Assembly: GCF_001293685.1 (NCBI RefSeq)
Contig: NZ_BCAG01000005.1
Location: 1-64,000 of the forward strand
Length of the DNA stretch: 64,000 nt
Source: Desulfatitalea tepidiphila
GTDB lineage: Bacteria > Desulfobacterota > Desulfobacteria > Desulfobacterales > Desulfosarcinaceae
Direction of reading: 5' to 3'
This document shows positions 8,874 to 16,996 of the stretch, in pieces. The position numbers and the translations under genes are program-made. Numbering within the stretch: the first letter of the stretch is position 1; the number at the start of each line of letters is the position of its first letter. The notes beneath the pieces are model-generated. The model did no database searches and was not told where the DNA came from. It saw nothing but the letters and a program-made list of their open reading frames with translations.

Positions 8874-10238
8874 TTACAACCTGAAACTGCTGACCCGCTC
8901 CATGCGGCTGACCACTTCGACGATGCGGATGCCGTACTTTTCCTTTTCCACCACCACCTCCCCCTTGGCGATCAGGGTGTCGTTGACCAGCAGATCGACC
9001 GGTTCGCCCTCGAGTTGCACCAGATCGACCACCGATCCCTGGTTGAGCTTGAGCACATCGTAAATGCGCTTGCTGGTGCGCCCCAACTCCACCGTCAGCT
9101 CCAGGGGAATCTCCATGATCAGGTCGAGGTTGCGCCATGGGTCATCGAGCGCTTCCTCCGAAACGGAGGGGGCATCCTGTTTGGCGAGCTCCTCGGGCGA
9201 AAAATCGGAACCCACCGGCGCATCCAGCTCATCTTTCTTGATTCCGGCATCGACGATGATCGTGTTCCCGCCGCACGAAAACAGAAACCGCTGGGTCTTG
9301 ATGATGTTGAGCGACTCGACCCGGAAATCCATGCCATTGGTGATCGCCGGTGTGGAGAGCACGCACGACAGGCCCACGTCCACAAAAGCCGACTTGAGGT
9401 TGCCGCCGATGATGTTGCTCAGTTCACGCATCACGTCGAACACCTCTTCCTCGCTCTCGATCTCGCTGACGTCCATGCCCAGCATGGCGGCCGTCATGGT
9501 GCGGGCAAAGTCGTCATTGACCTGGATGTTGAACAATCCCTGCACATCGCCGGCGAAACTGACCGTGCCCACCGTGCGTTTATCTTCACGGAACCCTTCG
9601 GGCACCGCCGGGATATTTTCGGTCTCCATGGAGAGCATGGTGTAAAAGACGTCGATGACCGCGTTGATCACGGTGGTGGGAATATCCACCGAATTGATCT
9701 TGGACAGGATTTCGGCGCTTTCCAACTGGGCGATGCCGGCGATTTCGCGCTTGGCGCCGATATCTTCCTTGAGGGAAATTTCGACGATGATTTCATGCTT
9801 TTTGTGCCTGAAGATCCATCGATTGAGATCGCCCATCTTGCTGGCCTCGATTTTGAAATCGGAGCCGCGGGTGATCGAGGGGGTCGAAATCACGCAGGCC
9901 AGGTCACTGTCCAGAAAGTCACTCTTCAAGTTGCCGCTGATGATATTGGCCAGCTCGCCGAGGACATCCTTGATCTCCTCCACACCGTCGATCTCGCTCT
10001 CATCGATGCCCAGCATGGCGGTCGTCATCAGCGAGGCGAACTCCTGACTCACATGCAGGCTCATGGTGCCGACCACCTCGCCGGCAAAATGCACGGCGCC
10101 CACCAGCCGTTTTTCATTGAGTCCCGGATCGGTGACCTTGCCCACCTTGTTCAGATCCATGGAAAGCATGGTATCGAAAGTCTCGATCATGCAGTTGGTA
10201 ACGGTCTTTTCGACGGCGGTGATGCGAATCTTTTCCAT
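8874..10238 (-). CDS. CheX-CheX-FliN fusion (chemotaxis/flagellar switch-like)
   Basis: A 454-residue protein with two tandem CheX/CheC-like domains (about residues 1-165 and 185-335) and a C-terminal FliN/SpoA domain (about 370-450, with IPLELTVELGRTSKRI and LLVNDTLIAKGEVVV). Both CheX-like repeats keep the ExxN phosphatase-type signature (ELAN in the first, ELSN in the second, each followed by IIsGNLKS). CheX/CheC dephosphorylate CheY-P and FliN/FliY sit in the motor switch, so the architecture parallels Bacillus FliY (CheC-like plus FliN). No flagellar or chemotaxis genes are adjacent, so it is an orphan here. The ATG at 10238 has no clear Shine-Dalgarno, but the sequence begins conservatively. 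Confidence 0.85.
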   Translation of the reverse strand: MEKIRITAVEKTVTNCMIETFDTMLSMDLNKVGKVTDPGLNEKRLVGAVHFAGEVVGTMSLHVSQEFASLMTTAMLGIDESEIDGVEEIKDVLGELANIISGNLKSDFLDSDLACVISTPSITRGSDFKIEASKMGDLNRWIFRHKKHEIIVEISLKEDIGAKREIAGIAQLESAEILSKINSVDIPTTVINAVIDVFYTMLSMETENIPAVPEGFREDKRTVGTVSFAGDVQGLFNIQVNDDFARTMTAAMLGMDVSEIESEEEVFDVMRELSNIIGGNLKSAFVDVGLSCVLSTPAITNGMDFRVESLNIIKTQRFLFSCGGNTIIVDAGIKKDELDAPVGSDFSPEELAKQDAPSVSEEALDDPWRNLDLIMEIPLELTVELGRTSKRIYDVLKLNQGSVVDLVQLEGEPVDLLVNDTLIAKGEVVVEKEKYGIRIVEVVSRMERVSSFRL

Positions 10239-10481
10239 AGCGTGTTATCCGGCAGTCCATTCGAATACGAGCCCCGGCCAGGAGCGACAGTCAGTAATTT
10301 GACAGGCCGACCGACCCCTGTCGGCGGCCCGATGCGGCATTCGGCGGCGACCAGCGGCCGAATCACCTCAATATCCTTTTATTTCAATATAATAAAAGTG
10401 CACTGACCATCCTCGGCCATACACCCCAATTGTCGTTGCAAATAGTTGGCCAAAAAATTAATATAGCGCCCACTCGCATTC
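10239..10481. other. Divergent intergenic region (CheX-FliN / ubiB)
   Basis: 243 bp between divergent genes. It holds GCCGAC..GTCGGC inverted repeats near 10300-10325 and an AT-rich stretch with TATAAT at 10388-10393 that could serve as a -10 for the plus-strand operon, though no good -35 is visible. No small gene is supported. Confidence 0.4.
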
Positions 10482-12155
10482 ATGCCCTATGAAAGACATA
10501 TGATGGAATTGAAAACCTTGATGCGGCTCGGCCGTTTTAAAGAGATCGTCATGATCCTGTTCAAGTATGGCTTCGACGATCTCATCGACCGTCTCGACCT
10601 GCCCGGCGTCGGGCTTCTCAAAAGAATCACCCGTGCGAACGACGGGCTGAACACCTTCCAACGGATCCGCCATGCAGCCGAAGAGTTGGGTCCGACTTTC
10701 GTCAAGTTCGGACAGATCATGAGCCTGCGTCCCGACCTGCTGCCACCCGGGCTCATCGAAGAGCTGAGCAGGCTCCAGGACGACGTGGCGCCGGTCGAAC
10801 TGGCCCAGATCCAGGCGGTCGTGGAAGAGAGCACCGGGCGGCCCCTTTACGAGATCTTTTCCATCTTCGATGTCGAACCGCTGGCGGCCGCCTCCATCTC
10901 CCAGGTGCACCGGGGCGTATTGAAACAGGAAGGGCATATCGTTTCCATAAAGGTACAACGCCCCGGCATCCGGGCCAAAATGAAGAGCGACCTGGACATC
11001 CTGGCCATGGCGGCCGATCTGCTTCATGAACGTATCGAAGAACTCGAAAGCTTCGATCTGCCCCGTCTGGTGCAAAATGTACGCAAAACGCTGCTGCGCG
11101 AACTGGACTTCAAAAGAGAAGCCCGGAACATGACAATCGCCCGCAGCCGGGCGGGAGAGAAGCCGCTGGTCGACATCCCCGAGCCGTACGAAGACTACTG
11201 CACCGAGCGCGTGCTGGTGATGACCTTCATCCAGGGGACGCCCCTCAAGCAGCTGCCCATCGATACGCTCACCGACCCCGAATCGCTGGCCAGGGCGGGC
11301 TTGAGTGCCGCCATCAAACAGATCCTGGAAGACGGCTTTTTCCATGCCGATCCCCATCCAGGCAACGTCCTGGTCACCCCCCAGGAACGGCTCTGCCTGA
11401 TCGACTGGGGAATGACGGGCCGGCTGGCCGAGCGCGATCGCCATGAACTGATCCAGCTGCTCAAGGCGGTCCTGGAAAAGGACGGCGAGGCCATGGTCCA
11501 CGCCCTTCTGCGGGTGGGCCATGCCCTGGAGATAGTGGACCGCGAAGCCCTGGAACGGGAATTGCTCGACATTCTGGATGCCCACCATGCGGTTCCCATT
11601 CAGGAGATGAACATCGGCGCCCTGCTCATGGCGGTCACCGACCTGCTCAGGACCCACCGTCTCAAACTGCCGCCGGACCTGGTCATCATGATCAAGGCCC
11701 TGGTGGCGGCCGAAGGCACGGCCCGGCGCATCTATCCGGATCTGGACATCGTGGCCGAAGCCAGGGACCAGATCACGACGCTCGCCAAGCGGCGATTCAA
11801 ACCTAAATCGCTGCTCAGGCGCCTGCGGTTTACGCTCTTCGAATTTTTCAGCCTGCAGCAATCCCTGCCCAGGCGCATGGAGACCCTTCTGGGCCAGGCC
11901 GAACAGGGCAAACTGACCTTTGGATTCCGGCACGAAAACCTCGGCGGCCTGATTCATACCCTGGACAGCATCATCAACCGGCTCACCTTCGGGATCATCA
12001 TCGCCGCCATGATCATCGGCTCCTCCATGATCATCACCACCGGTATCGGCCCCTTTCTGTTCGGATTTCCTGCCCTGGGCGTAGTGGGCTACCTGATTTC
12101 CGGCGTCCTCGGGCTGTGGCTGGTCTTCACGATCCTGCGGCAGCGCAAATATTGA
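10482..12155 (+). CDS. ABC1/UbiB-family atypical kinase
   Basis: A 557-residue member of the UbiB/AarF/ABC1 atypical protein-kinase family (E. coli UbiB has 546). The N-terminal KxGQ signature reads KFGQ at residues 75-78. The catalytic region includes the HADPHPGN motif and LIDWGMTG. The C-terminus has two hydrophobic stretches (about 500-550), the usual membrane anchor. These proteins act as ATPases supporting quinone biosynthesis or lipid handling. It is first in a run with trkH, an RCK gene and an antiporter (25-bp gap to trkH), so it probably shares their promoter. The start is uncertain: ATGs at 10482, 10500 and 10503 are all in frame and none has a strong ribosome site. Confidence 0.88.
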   Translation: MPYERHMMELKTLMRLGRFKEIVMILFKYGFDDLIDRLDLPGVGLLKRITRANDGLNTFQRIRHAAEELGPTFVKFGQIMSLRPDLLPPGLIEELSRLQDDVAPVELAQIQAVVEESTGRPLYEIFSIFDVEPLAAASISQVHRGVLKQEGHIVSIKVQRPGIRAKMKSDLDILAMAADLLHERIEELESFDLPRLVQNVRKTLLRELDFKREARNMTIARSRAGEKPLVDIPEPYEDYCTERVLVMTFIQGTPLKQLPIDTLTDPESLARAGLSAAIKQILEDGFFHADPHPGNVLVTPQERLCLIDWGMTGRLAERDRHELIQLLKAVLEKDGEAMVHALLRVGHALEIVDREALERELLDILDAHHAVPIQEMNIGALLMAVTDLLRTHRLKLPPDLVIMIKALVAAEGTARRIYPDLDIVAEARDQITTLAKRRFKPKSLLRRLRFTLFEFFSLQQSLPRRMETLLGQAEQGKLTFGFRHENLGGLIHTLDSIINRLTFGIIIAAMIIGSSMIITTGIGPFLFGFPALGVVGYLISGVLGLWLVFTILRQRKY

Positions 12156-12180
12156 GCCGGCCCAAAACCAAGGAGTGTTC

Positions 12181-13560
12181 ATGCCAGATCCCCCGCTCTC
12201 ATCCTGGTTGCACCGGCGCCTTTATCACGCCCATCCCACCAACCTGCTGTTGACCAGTTACCTGGCGACCATCGTCATCGGGAGCCTGGCCCTAATGCTG
12301 CCGGCGGCCACCGTAGGCCGGGGCATCGCCCCCGTCGACGCCCTGTTCACCGCCACCTCGGCCGTGTGCGTGACCGGCCTGATCGTCGTGGACACGGCCA
12401 CCTGTTTCACCAGCTTCGGCCAGGCGGTGATCCTCTTTCTGATCCAGATCGGCGGCCTGGGCATCATGACCCTTTCCGTGGCCCTTTTCCAGATCATCGG
12501 CAAACGGGTGGTGTTTCAACAGCGCATGGCCATGCAGGAAGTCTTTTCGCATGCACCCCGGGAAGACATCTACGCCCTGATCCGATCGGTCCTCGTCTTC
12601 ACCCTGGCGATCGAAGCGGCCGGCACCGTGCTGCTCTTCGCCCACTGGCAATCGACCTATCCCTGGCCCGAAGCGCTCTTCAAAGCCGTTTTCCATTCGG
12701 TCTCCGCGTTCTGCAACGCCGGTTTTTCCCAATTCAGCAACAACCTGATGGATGAACGCACGTCCATCCTGGTGAATCTCACGGTAGGCGGCCTGATCGT
12801 GCTGGGAGGCATCGGATTTCCGGTGGTGTACGAGCTTTTCCAGCGGGCAACGGGCCGCCGGAGCGGCAAGGTGTCCCTGCAGACCAAGAGCGTCATCGCC
12901 ACCACCATCGGACTGACCGCCGCCGGCGCGCTGGTGCTGCTGATTTCGGAGCGCTCCCTGACCGGCACCCTGGGGTCGGGGCAGGGGATCATGGCCGCCC
13001 TTTTCCAATCGGTGACCTGCCGCACGGCCGGTTTCAACACCCTGGACATCGCCGGCCTCAATACGGCCACCCTGCTTTTCATGATGTTCCTGATGCTGGT
13101 GGGCGCCTCGCCGGGATCGTGCGGCGGCGGCATCAAAACCACCACCCTGGCCGTCCTGGCCACCTTTTCGTGGAGCCGGCTGATGCGGCGCAAGTGCGCC
13201 AACCTTTTCGGCAAGACCCTTCCCCAGGAGACGATCGCCAAGAGCATTTCGGTGCTGGTGTTCTCCCTGGCCGCCGTTTGCCTGGCCGTCTTCCTGATCC
13301 TGATGTTCGACCCGGACCATGGGGCGCGCATCTCGGGCAACCGCCAGTTTTTGAGCTTTCTTTTCGAGACCGTATCGGCCTTTGCCACGGTGGGCCTCTC
13401 CATGGGCATCACCGCGGCGCTTACGTGGTCCGGCAAACTGGTGATCATCGTGTTGATGATCATCGGCCGCGTGGGCGTGCCCGCCTTCACCTATATCATT
13501 GCCGGCGGCGGGGCCACCAAAGGCGTCCAGTACGCCGAAGAGAACATGATGATCGGATAG
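12181..13560 (+). CDS. trkH: TrkH/KtrB-type potassium uptake transmembrane subunit
   Basis: A 459-residue integral-membrane K+ channel-like subunit. The four pore-loop filters are all visible: SAVCVTGL near residue 60, VSAFCNAGFSQ, TCRTAGFNT, and SAFATVGLSMG toward the C-terminus, with the glycines that line the K+ filter. The start is ATG 12181 with AAGGAG five bases upstream; the frame is open to a GTG at 12175 that overlaps this ribosome site and is not the start. It is followed after 17 bp by its RCK regulatory subunit. It should carry out Na+- or H+-coupled K+ uptake across the inner membrane. Confidence 0.94.
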   Translation: MPDPPLSSWLHRRLYHAHPTNLLLTSYLATIVIGSLALMLPAATVGRGIAPVDALFTATSAVCVTGLIVVDTATCFTSFGQAVILFLIQIGGLGIMTLSVALFQIIGKRVVFQQRMAMQEVFSHAPREDIYALIRSVLVFTLAIEAAGTVLLFAHWQSTYPWPEALFKAVFHSVSAFCNAGFSQFSNNLMDERTSILVNLTVGGLIVLGGIGFPVVYELFQRATGRRSGKVSLQTKSVIATTIGLTAAGALVLLISERSLTGTLGSGQGIMAALFQSVTCRTAGFNTLDIAGLNTATLLFMMFLMLVGASPGSCGGGIKTTTLAVLATFSWSRLMRRKCANLFGKTLPQETIAKSISVLVFSLAAVCLAVFLILMFDPDHGARISGNRQFLSFLFETVSAFATVGLSMGITAALTWSGKLVIIVLMIIGRVGVPAFTYIIAGGGATKGVQYAEENMMIG

Positions 13561-13577
13561 CAAAGAAAGGAATTCCC

Positions 13578-14234
13578 ATGAAACGATTCGCCGTCATCGG
13601 CGCCGGAAGTTTTGGATACTACGTGGCCAGGGCCCTTTACGAGAACAAGAACGAGGTGATCGCCATCGATCGCAGCAAGGAGCGGGTCCAGGCCATCGAA
13701 CCCCACTGCACCAGCGCCATCGTGCAGGACGTCACCGACATGGAGGCGCTCAAGGGGCTGGGACTCAAGGAGATGGATGCGGTCATCGTCAGTACCGGGG
13801 CCAACATCAAGCCGAGCATCCTGATCTGCTTTCACCTGAGCCGCCTGGGCATCAAGCGCATCATCGTCAAGGCCGAGGACGACGACCACGGCGAAATCCT
13901 CAAGGAGCTGGGCGCCACCGAAATCATCCGGCCGGGCATGGACATGGCCCAGCGCCTGGCCTTGCGGCTCACCTCGCCCAACATCCTCGAGTTTCTGCCC
14001 CTGGAGGAAGACTACACCATCGTCCAGGTCGACCCGCCGCCCTCGTTCATTGGCAAGACCCTCAAGGATCTGAACCTGCGCAAACGCTACGAAGTCTACA
14101 TCATCGCCGTCAAGGAACTGGTGCCCGAACGCTTCAGGATGGTGCCCGACGCCGATTTCACCATCAAGGACAGCGATGTGCTGATCATGTTGGGCCGCGA
14201 CGGCGATTTGAAAAAAATCAAGGAGCTGAAATGA
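13578..14234 (+). CDS. TrkA/KtrA-type RCK regulatory subunit
   Basis: A 218-residue cytosolic RCK protein with a Rossmann TrkA_N domain (GAGSFG at residues 7-12, then an acidic residue ending strand 2 in VIAIDRS) and a C-terminal TrkA_C domain (about 135-215). It gates the TrkH/KtrB pore by binding nucleotide. The single-unit size matches KtrA rather than the doubled E. coli TrkA. The start is ATG 13578 with GAAAGGA upstream; the frame is also open far into trkH but that extension is a shadow. Its stop overlaps the next start (ATGA), so translation is coupled. Confidence 0.93.
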   Translation: MKRFAVIGAGSFGYYVARALYENKNEVIAIDRSKERVQAIEPHCTSAIVQDVTDMEALKGLGLKEMDAVIVSTGANIKPSILICFHLSRLGIKRIIVKAEDDDHGEILKELGATEIIRPGMDMAQRLALRLTSPNILEFLPLEEDYTIVQVDPPPSFIGKTLKDLNLRKRYEVYIIAVKELVPERFRMVPDADFTIKDSDVLIMLGRDGDLKKIKELK

Positions 14235-16144
14235 CGCCGGCCGGCCTCGCCCAGAATCCGGGCATGACCATTTCACTGGCCCTGGCCCTTGGCATGGCGG
14301 CCCAGACTCTGGCCCATCATCTCCGGGTGCCCGGCATCGTTCTGCTGCTGGCCGCCGGTGTGGCCTGCGGTCCGGACGGCCTCGGCCTCATCCATCCCGC
14401 GGCCCTCGGCCCGGCCTTGGGCATTCTCACCGGATTCGCCGTGGCGGTGATTCTCTTCGAAGGCGGCATGAACCTGAAGTTCAGGCGGCTGCGACGCGCC
14501 CAGCGATCGGTGCGGCAGCTCATTCTGCTCGGCGGGGCGGTGACGGTCGTCGGGGCCGCCGCGGCGACCCACTTCATTCTGGAGTGGCCCTGGAAGAGCG
14601 CCATCCTCTTCGGCACCCTGGTCATGGTGACCGGCCCCACGGTGATCAATCCACTGCTGAAACGCCTCAAGGTCAAACGTTCGGTGGCCGTGGTGCTCGA
14701 AGCCGAGGGGGTGCTCATCGACGCCCTCGGCGCGGTGGTGGCCGCCGTGGCCCTGGAAGCGGCCCTCAGCCCGGCCCACGGCAGCCCCCTGGTGTGGGGC
14801 TGGCATGTGGTGTCGCGCCTTGGCTTCGGGGCTCTGGCCGGCGGAGCGACAGGGTTGGCGCTCATGTTTCTCTACCGCTTCCGGCGCATGATCCCCGAAG
14901 GCACCGAAAACGTCTTCACCTTGTCCATCGTCCTGGCCCTGTTCCAGGGCAGCAACCTGGTGCTGGCCGAAAGCGGCATCGCCGCCGTGACCATGGCCGG
15001 CCTCGTCATCGGCAATTTCAGCACCTACGTTCTACAAGACCTGGTTGAATTCAAAGAAGAACTCACCGTTCTGCTCATCGGCATGCTCTTCGTACTCCTG
15101 GCCGCCGACGTGCGCATGGCCCAGGTCGCCGACCTGGGCTGGCCGGCCCTGGGCGTGGTCCTCGTGCTCATGTTTCTCGTCCGTCCGGCCGCCGTGCTGG
15201 CCGGCACCGGCATGACCGAACTCAAGTGGAAAGAGCGGGCCTTCATCGCCTGGATCGGTCCGCGGGGCATCGTGGCCGCGGCCGTGGCCTCGTTTTTCGC
15301 CGCCGCCTTCGCCGAACGCGGCCTTTCCGGCGGGTACGAACTGCGCGCCCTGGTGTTCCTGGTGATCGCGGTCACGGTGGTCTTCGCCGGATTGACCGGC
15401 GGCCCCATGGCCGGCCTCCTCGGCCTGCGGCGCCCCAGTCAGGCGGGGTGGGTGATTCTGGGCGCCGGTTCCCTGGCCCGGGCCGTGGCCAAGCTGTTCA
15501 AACAGACCGGCCAGGAGGTGGTGTTGATCGACTCCAACGCCGACCACTGCAAGGCCGCCGAACAGGACTGCACCCGCGTCATCTACGGCAACGGACTGCA
15601 ATCGAGGAACCTGCTGCGCGCCGAGATCGACACGCGCCGCGGGGTCCTGGCCCTGACCGCCAACGACGAAGTCAACTATCTCTTCGTACAGAAGGTCAAG
15701 CAGGAGTCCAAAGAGATCCCCCTCTATGCTGTCCTGAAGACCGACACCGCCTCCCTGACCGTCAAGATGCTGCACCAGGCCGGCGCCCATCTGCTCTTCG
15801 GCGCCACCGCGGATGTGGAGATCTGGCAGCGCCGCTTCAACAACGAACAGGTGTACCTCGACATCTGGCAGCCCGCCCCGGACACCATCGGCGAGACGAA
15901 CGGCGATCCGCCGCTGGCCGGTTACAGCGGCAACGGCCTGCTGGCCGCCGCCGTGCGCCGCAACGAGCGCCTCATCCCCTTCGGAGACGGCATCCAGCTC
16001 AAGAAAGGCGACCAGGTCTGCTTCCTGGTCTTCGAGCCCGAACAGAAACCGGCCGGTGAATTTCTGGAAAAAGCAGGCTGGCAGCGCATCGGCCAGGCCG
16101 ACCGGGAGGCTTTCACCACCTCGACGTGCGCGCTCGAACCTTGA
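14231..16144 (+). CDS. CPA-type cation/proton antiporter with C-terminal RCK domain
   Basis: A 637-residue membrane antiporter. About the first 390 residues form a 12-helix Na+(K+)/H+ exchanger domain (FEGGMNL and GPTVINPLL segments, WIGPRGIVAAAVASFF). A TrkA_N Rossmann domain follows (GWVILGAGSLARAVAKLF, EVVLIDSN) and then a TrkA_C-like domain. AGGAG lies five bases before the ATG, and the start overlaps the RCK stop by four bases. Placed with trkH and an RCK gene, it plausibly balances K+ uptake with K+ or Na+ efflux in one osmotic/pH homeostasis operon. Ion specificity cannot be read from sequence. Confidence 0.9.
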   Translation: MTPAGLAQNPGMTISLALALGMAAQTLAHHLRVPGIVLLLAAGVACGPDGLGLIHPAALGPALGILTGFAVAVILFEGGMNLKFRRLRRAQRSVRQLILLGGAVTVVGAAAATHFILEWPWKSAILFGTLVMVTGPTVINPLLKRLKVKRSVAVVLEAEGVLIDALGAVVAAVALEAALSPAHGSPLVWGWHVVSRLGFGALAGGATGLALMFLYRFRRMIPEGTENVFTLSIVLALFQGSNLVLAESGIAAVTMAGLVIGNFSTYVLQDLVEFKEELTVLLIGMLFVLLAADVRMAQVADLGWPALGVVLVLMFLVRPAAVLAGTGMTELKWKERAFIAWIGPRGIVAAAVASFFAAAFAERGLSGGYELRALVFLVIAVTVVFAGLTGGPMAGLLGLRRPSQAGWVILGAGSLARAVAKLFKQTGQEVVLIDSNADHCKAAEQDCTRVIYGNGLQSRNLLRAEIDTRRGVLALTANDEVNYLFVQKVKQESKEIPLYAVLKTDTASLTVKMLHQAGAHLLFGATADVEIWQRRFNNEQVYLDIWQPAPDTIGETNGDPPLAGYSGNGLLAAAVRRNERLIPFGDGIQLKKGDQVCFLVFEPEQKPAGEFLEKAGWQRIGQADREAFTTSTCALEP

Positions 16145-16187
16145 TGGCCATGTGAAAAGTCGTGACCAGGGCAATCATCTCCATCAA

Positions 16188-16763
16188 CTATGTCATGGCC
16201 GACAACTCCCGTATCAACGCGTCGATCTGATCCCGGTCCAGGTGTTTTTCGACGATTCCGCCGCCCGGATGGGCCATCTTCAGGGTGCAGCCCGTGTCGG
16301 TGCGGGTCACTTCCCAAGCCTTGCCCCGGGGCATGGTCACCTCCGGCGCCAGCCACTCGTCGGCCTCGAACTCGGCGATCTGGATCAGTACCCCGAAGGC
16401 ATGCCGGGGATGGATGAACAGCTCCTTCCAGTAGGCATCCGGATACTCGTTGTATCCGAAGTAGGGAATCCCCGCCGCGTCCAATGTTTTTTTGGCGGCC
16501 TCGATGTCGAGGGTCTGCATGGTGATGTGGTGCACGCTGCCCTGGCGATCCGCGAGAAACGGGTCGAGGAAACTGCCCGCCTCGGTGGCGTGCAGCAGTT
16601 CGATGCGGCTCAGGTCGCCCAGGGCAAAGCTTTGCCAGACATACTTCATCCGGTCGTCACGGGCCGTGGCGCAGGGAATGGCGCCCAGCACCTTCTCGAA
16701 AAAGGCGCGCGCCGCGGGGTAGTCCTTCACCGCAACGGCCACATGGTCAATTCGTGAAATCAT
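16188..16763 (-). CDS. VOC superfamily protein (methylmalonyl-CoA epimerase-like)
   Basis: A 191-residue glyoxalase/bleomycin-resistance fold protein. The N-terminal IDHVAVAVKD, the central RIELLHAT, and VHHITMQTLDIEAA supply the expected metal-binding His/Glu pattern of methylmalonyl-CoA epimerase-like proteins. The C-terminal 50 residues are an unusual extension. AAGGA lies six bases upstream of the ATG. It lies downstream of the acyl-CoA operon on the same strand, but a terminator at 16871-16900 separates them, so it is a separate unit. True epimerase activity is plausible, not proven; another VOC function is possible. Confidence 0.78.
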   Translation of the reverse strand: MISRIDHVAVAVKDYPAARAFFEKVLGAIPCATARDDRMKYVWQSFALGDLSRIELLHATEAGSFLDPFLADRQGSVHHITMQTLDIEAAKKTLDAAGIPYFGYNEYPDAYWKELFIHPRHAFGVLIQIAEFEADEWLAPEVTMPRGKAWEVTRTDTGCTLKMAHPGGGIVEKHLDRDQIDALIRELSAMT

Positions 16764-16870
16764 GATGATCCTTTCATGGCTGGCGCTCCCATATGTGCGA
16801 TTTTGAAAGTGGTCGATAGATCCAAACTTTGAAGCAAAAAAGCATCAATCCCATGTAGGTGTCAAGCCAC
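16764..16870. other. Leader region of the VOC gene
   Basis: About 107 bp between the VOC start and the terminator of the upstream operon. It is AT-richer than its surroundings and likely holds the VOC promoter; no convincing -35/-10 pair was identified. Confidence 0.3.
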
Positions 16871-16900
16871 AAAAATACGCCCGGACCGAAGCCCGGGCAT
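16871..16900 (-). terminator. Rho-independent terminator of the acyl-CoA operon
   Basis: On the minus strand a GCCCGG/CCGGGC stem with an 8-nt loop is followed by GTATTTTT. It lies about 97 bp past the stop of the acyl-CoA synthetase, the last gene of the nine-gene minus-strand operon. Confidence 0.75.
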
Positions 16901-16996
16901 CGGTTTGAACATTCGTATCGCGGGTGCACGGAAGATGCCGCTCACCTTGCAGTCCGGATCGACGTCGTTACGGCGAAAGGCAGGGTTAGCGCTGCC

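Noticed and set aside
9015..10406. Plus-strand 463-codon frame opposite the CheX-FliN gene
   Set aside because: His/Asp/Gly-rich antisense shadow without any recognisable domain; the minus strand has three conserved domains.
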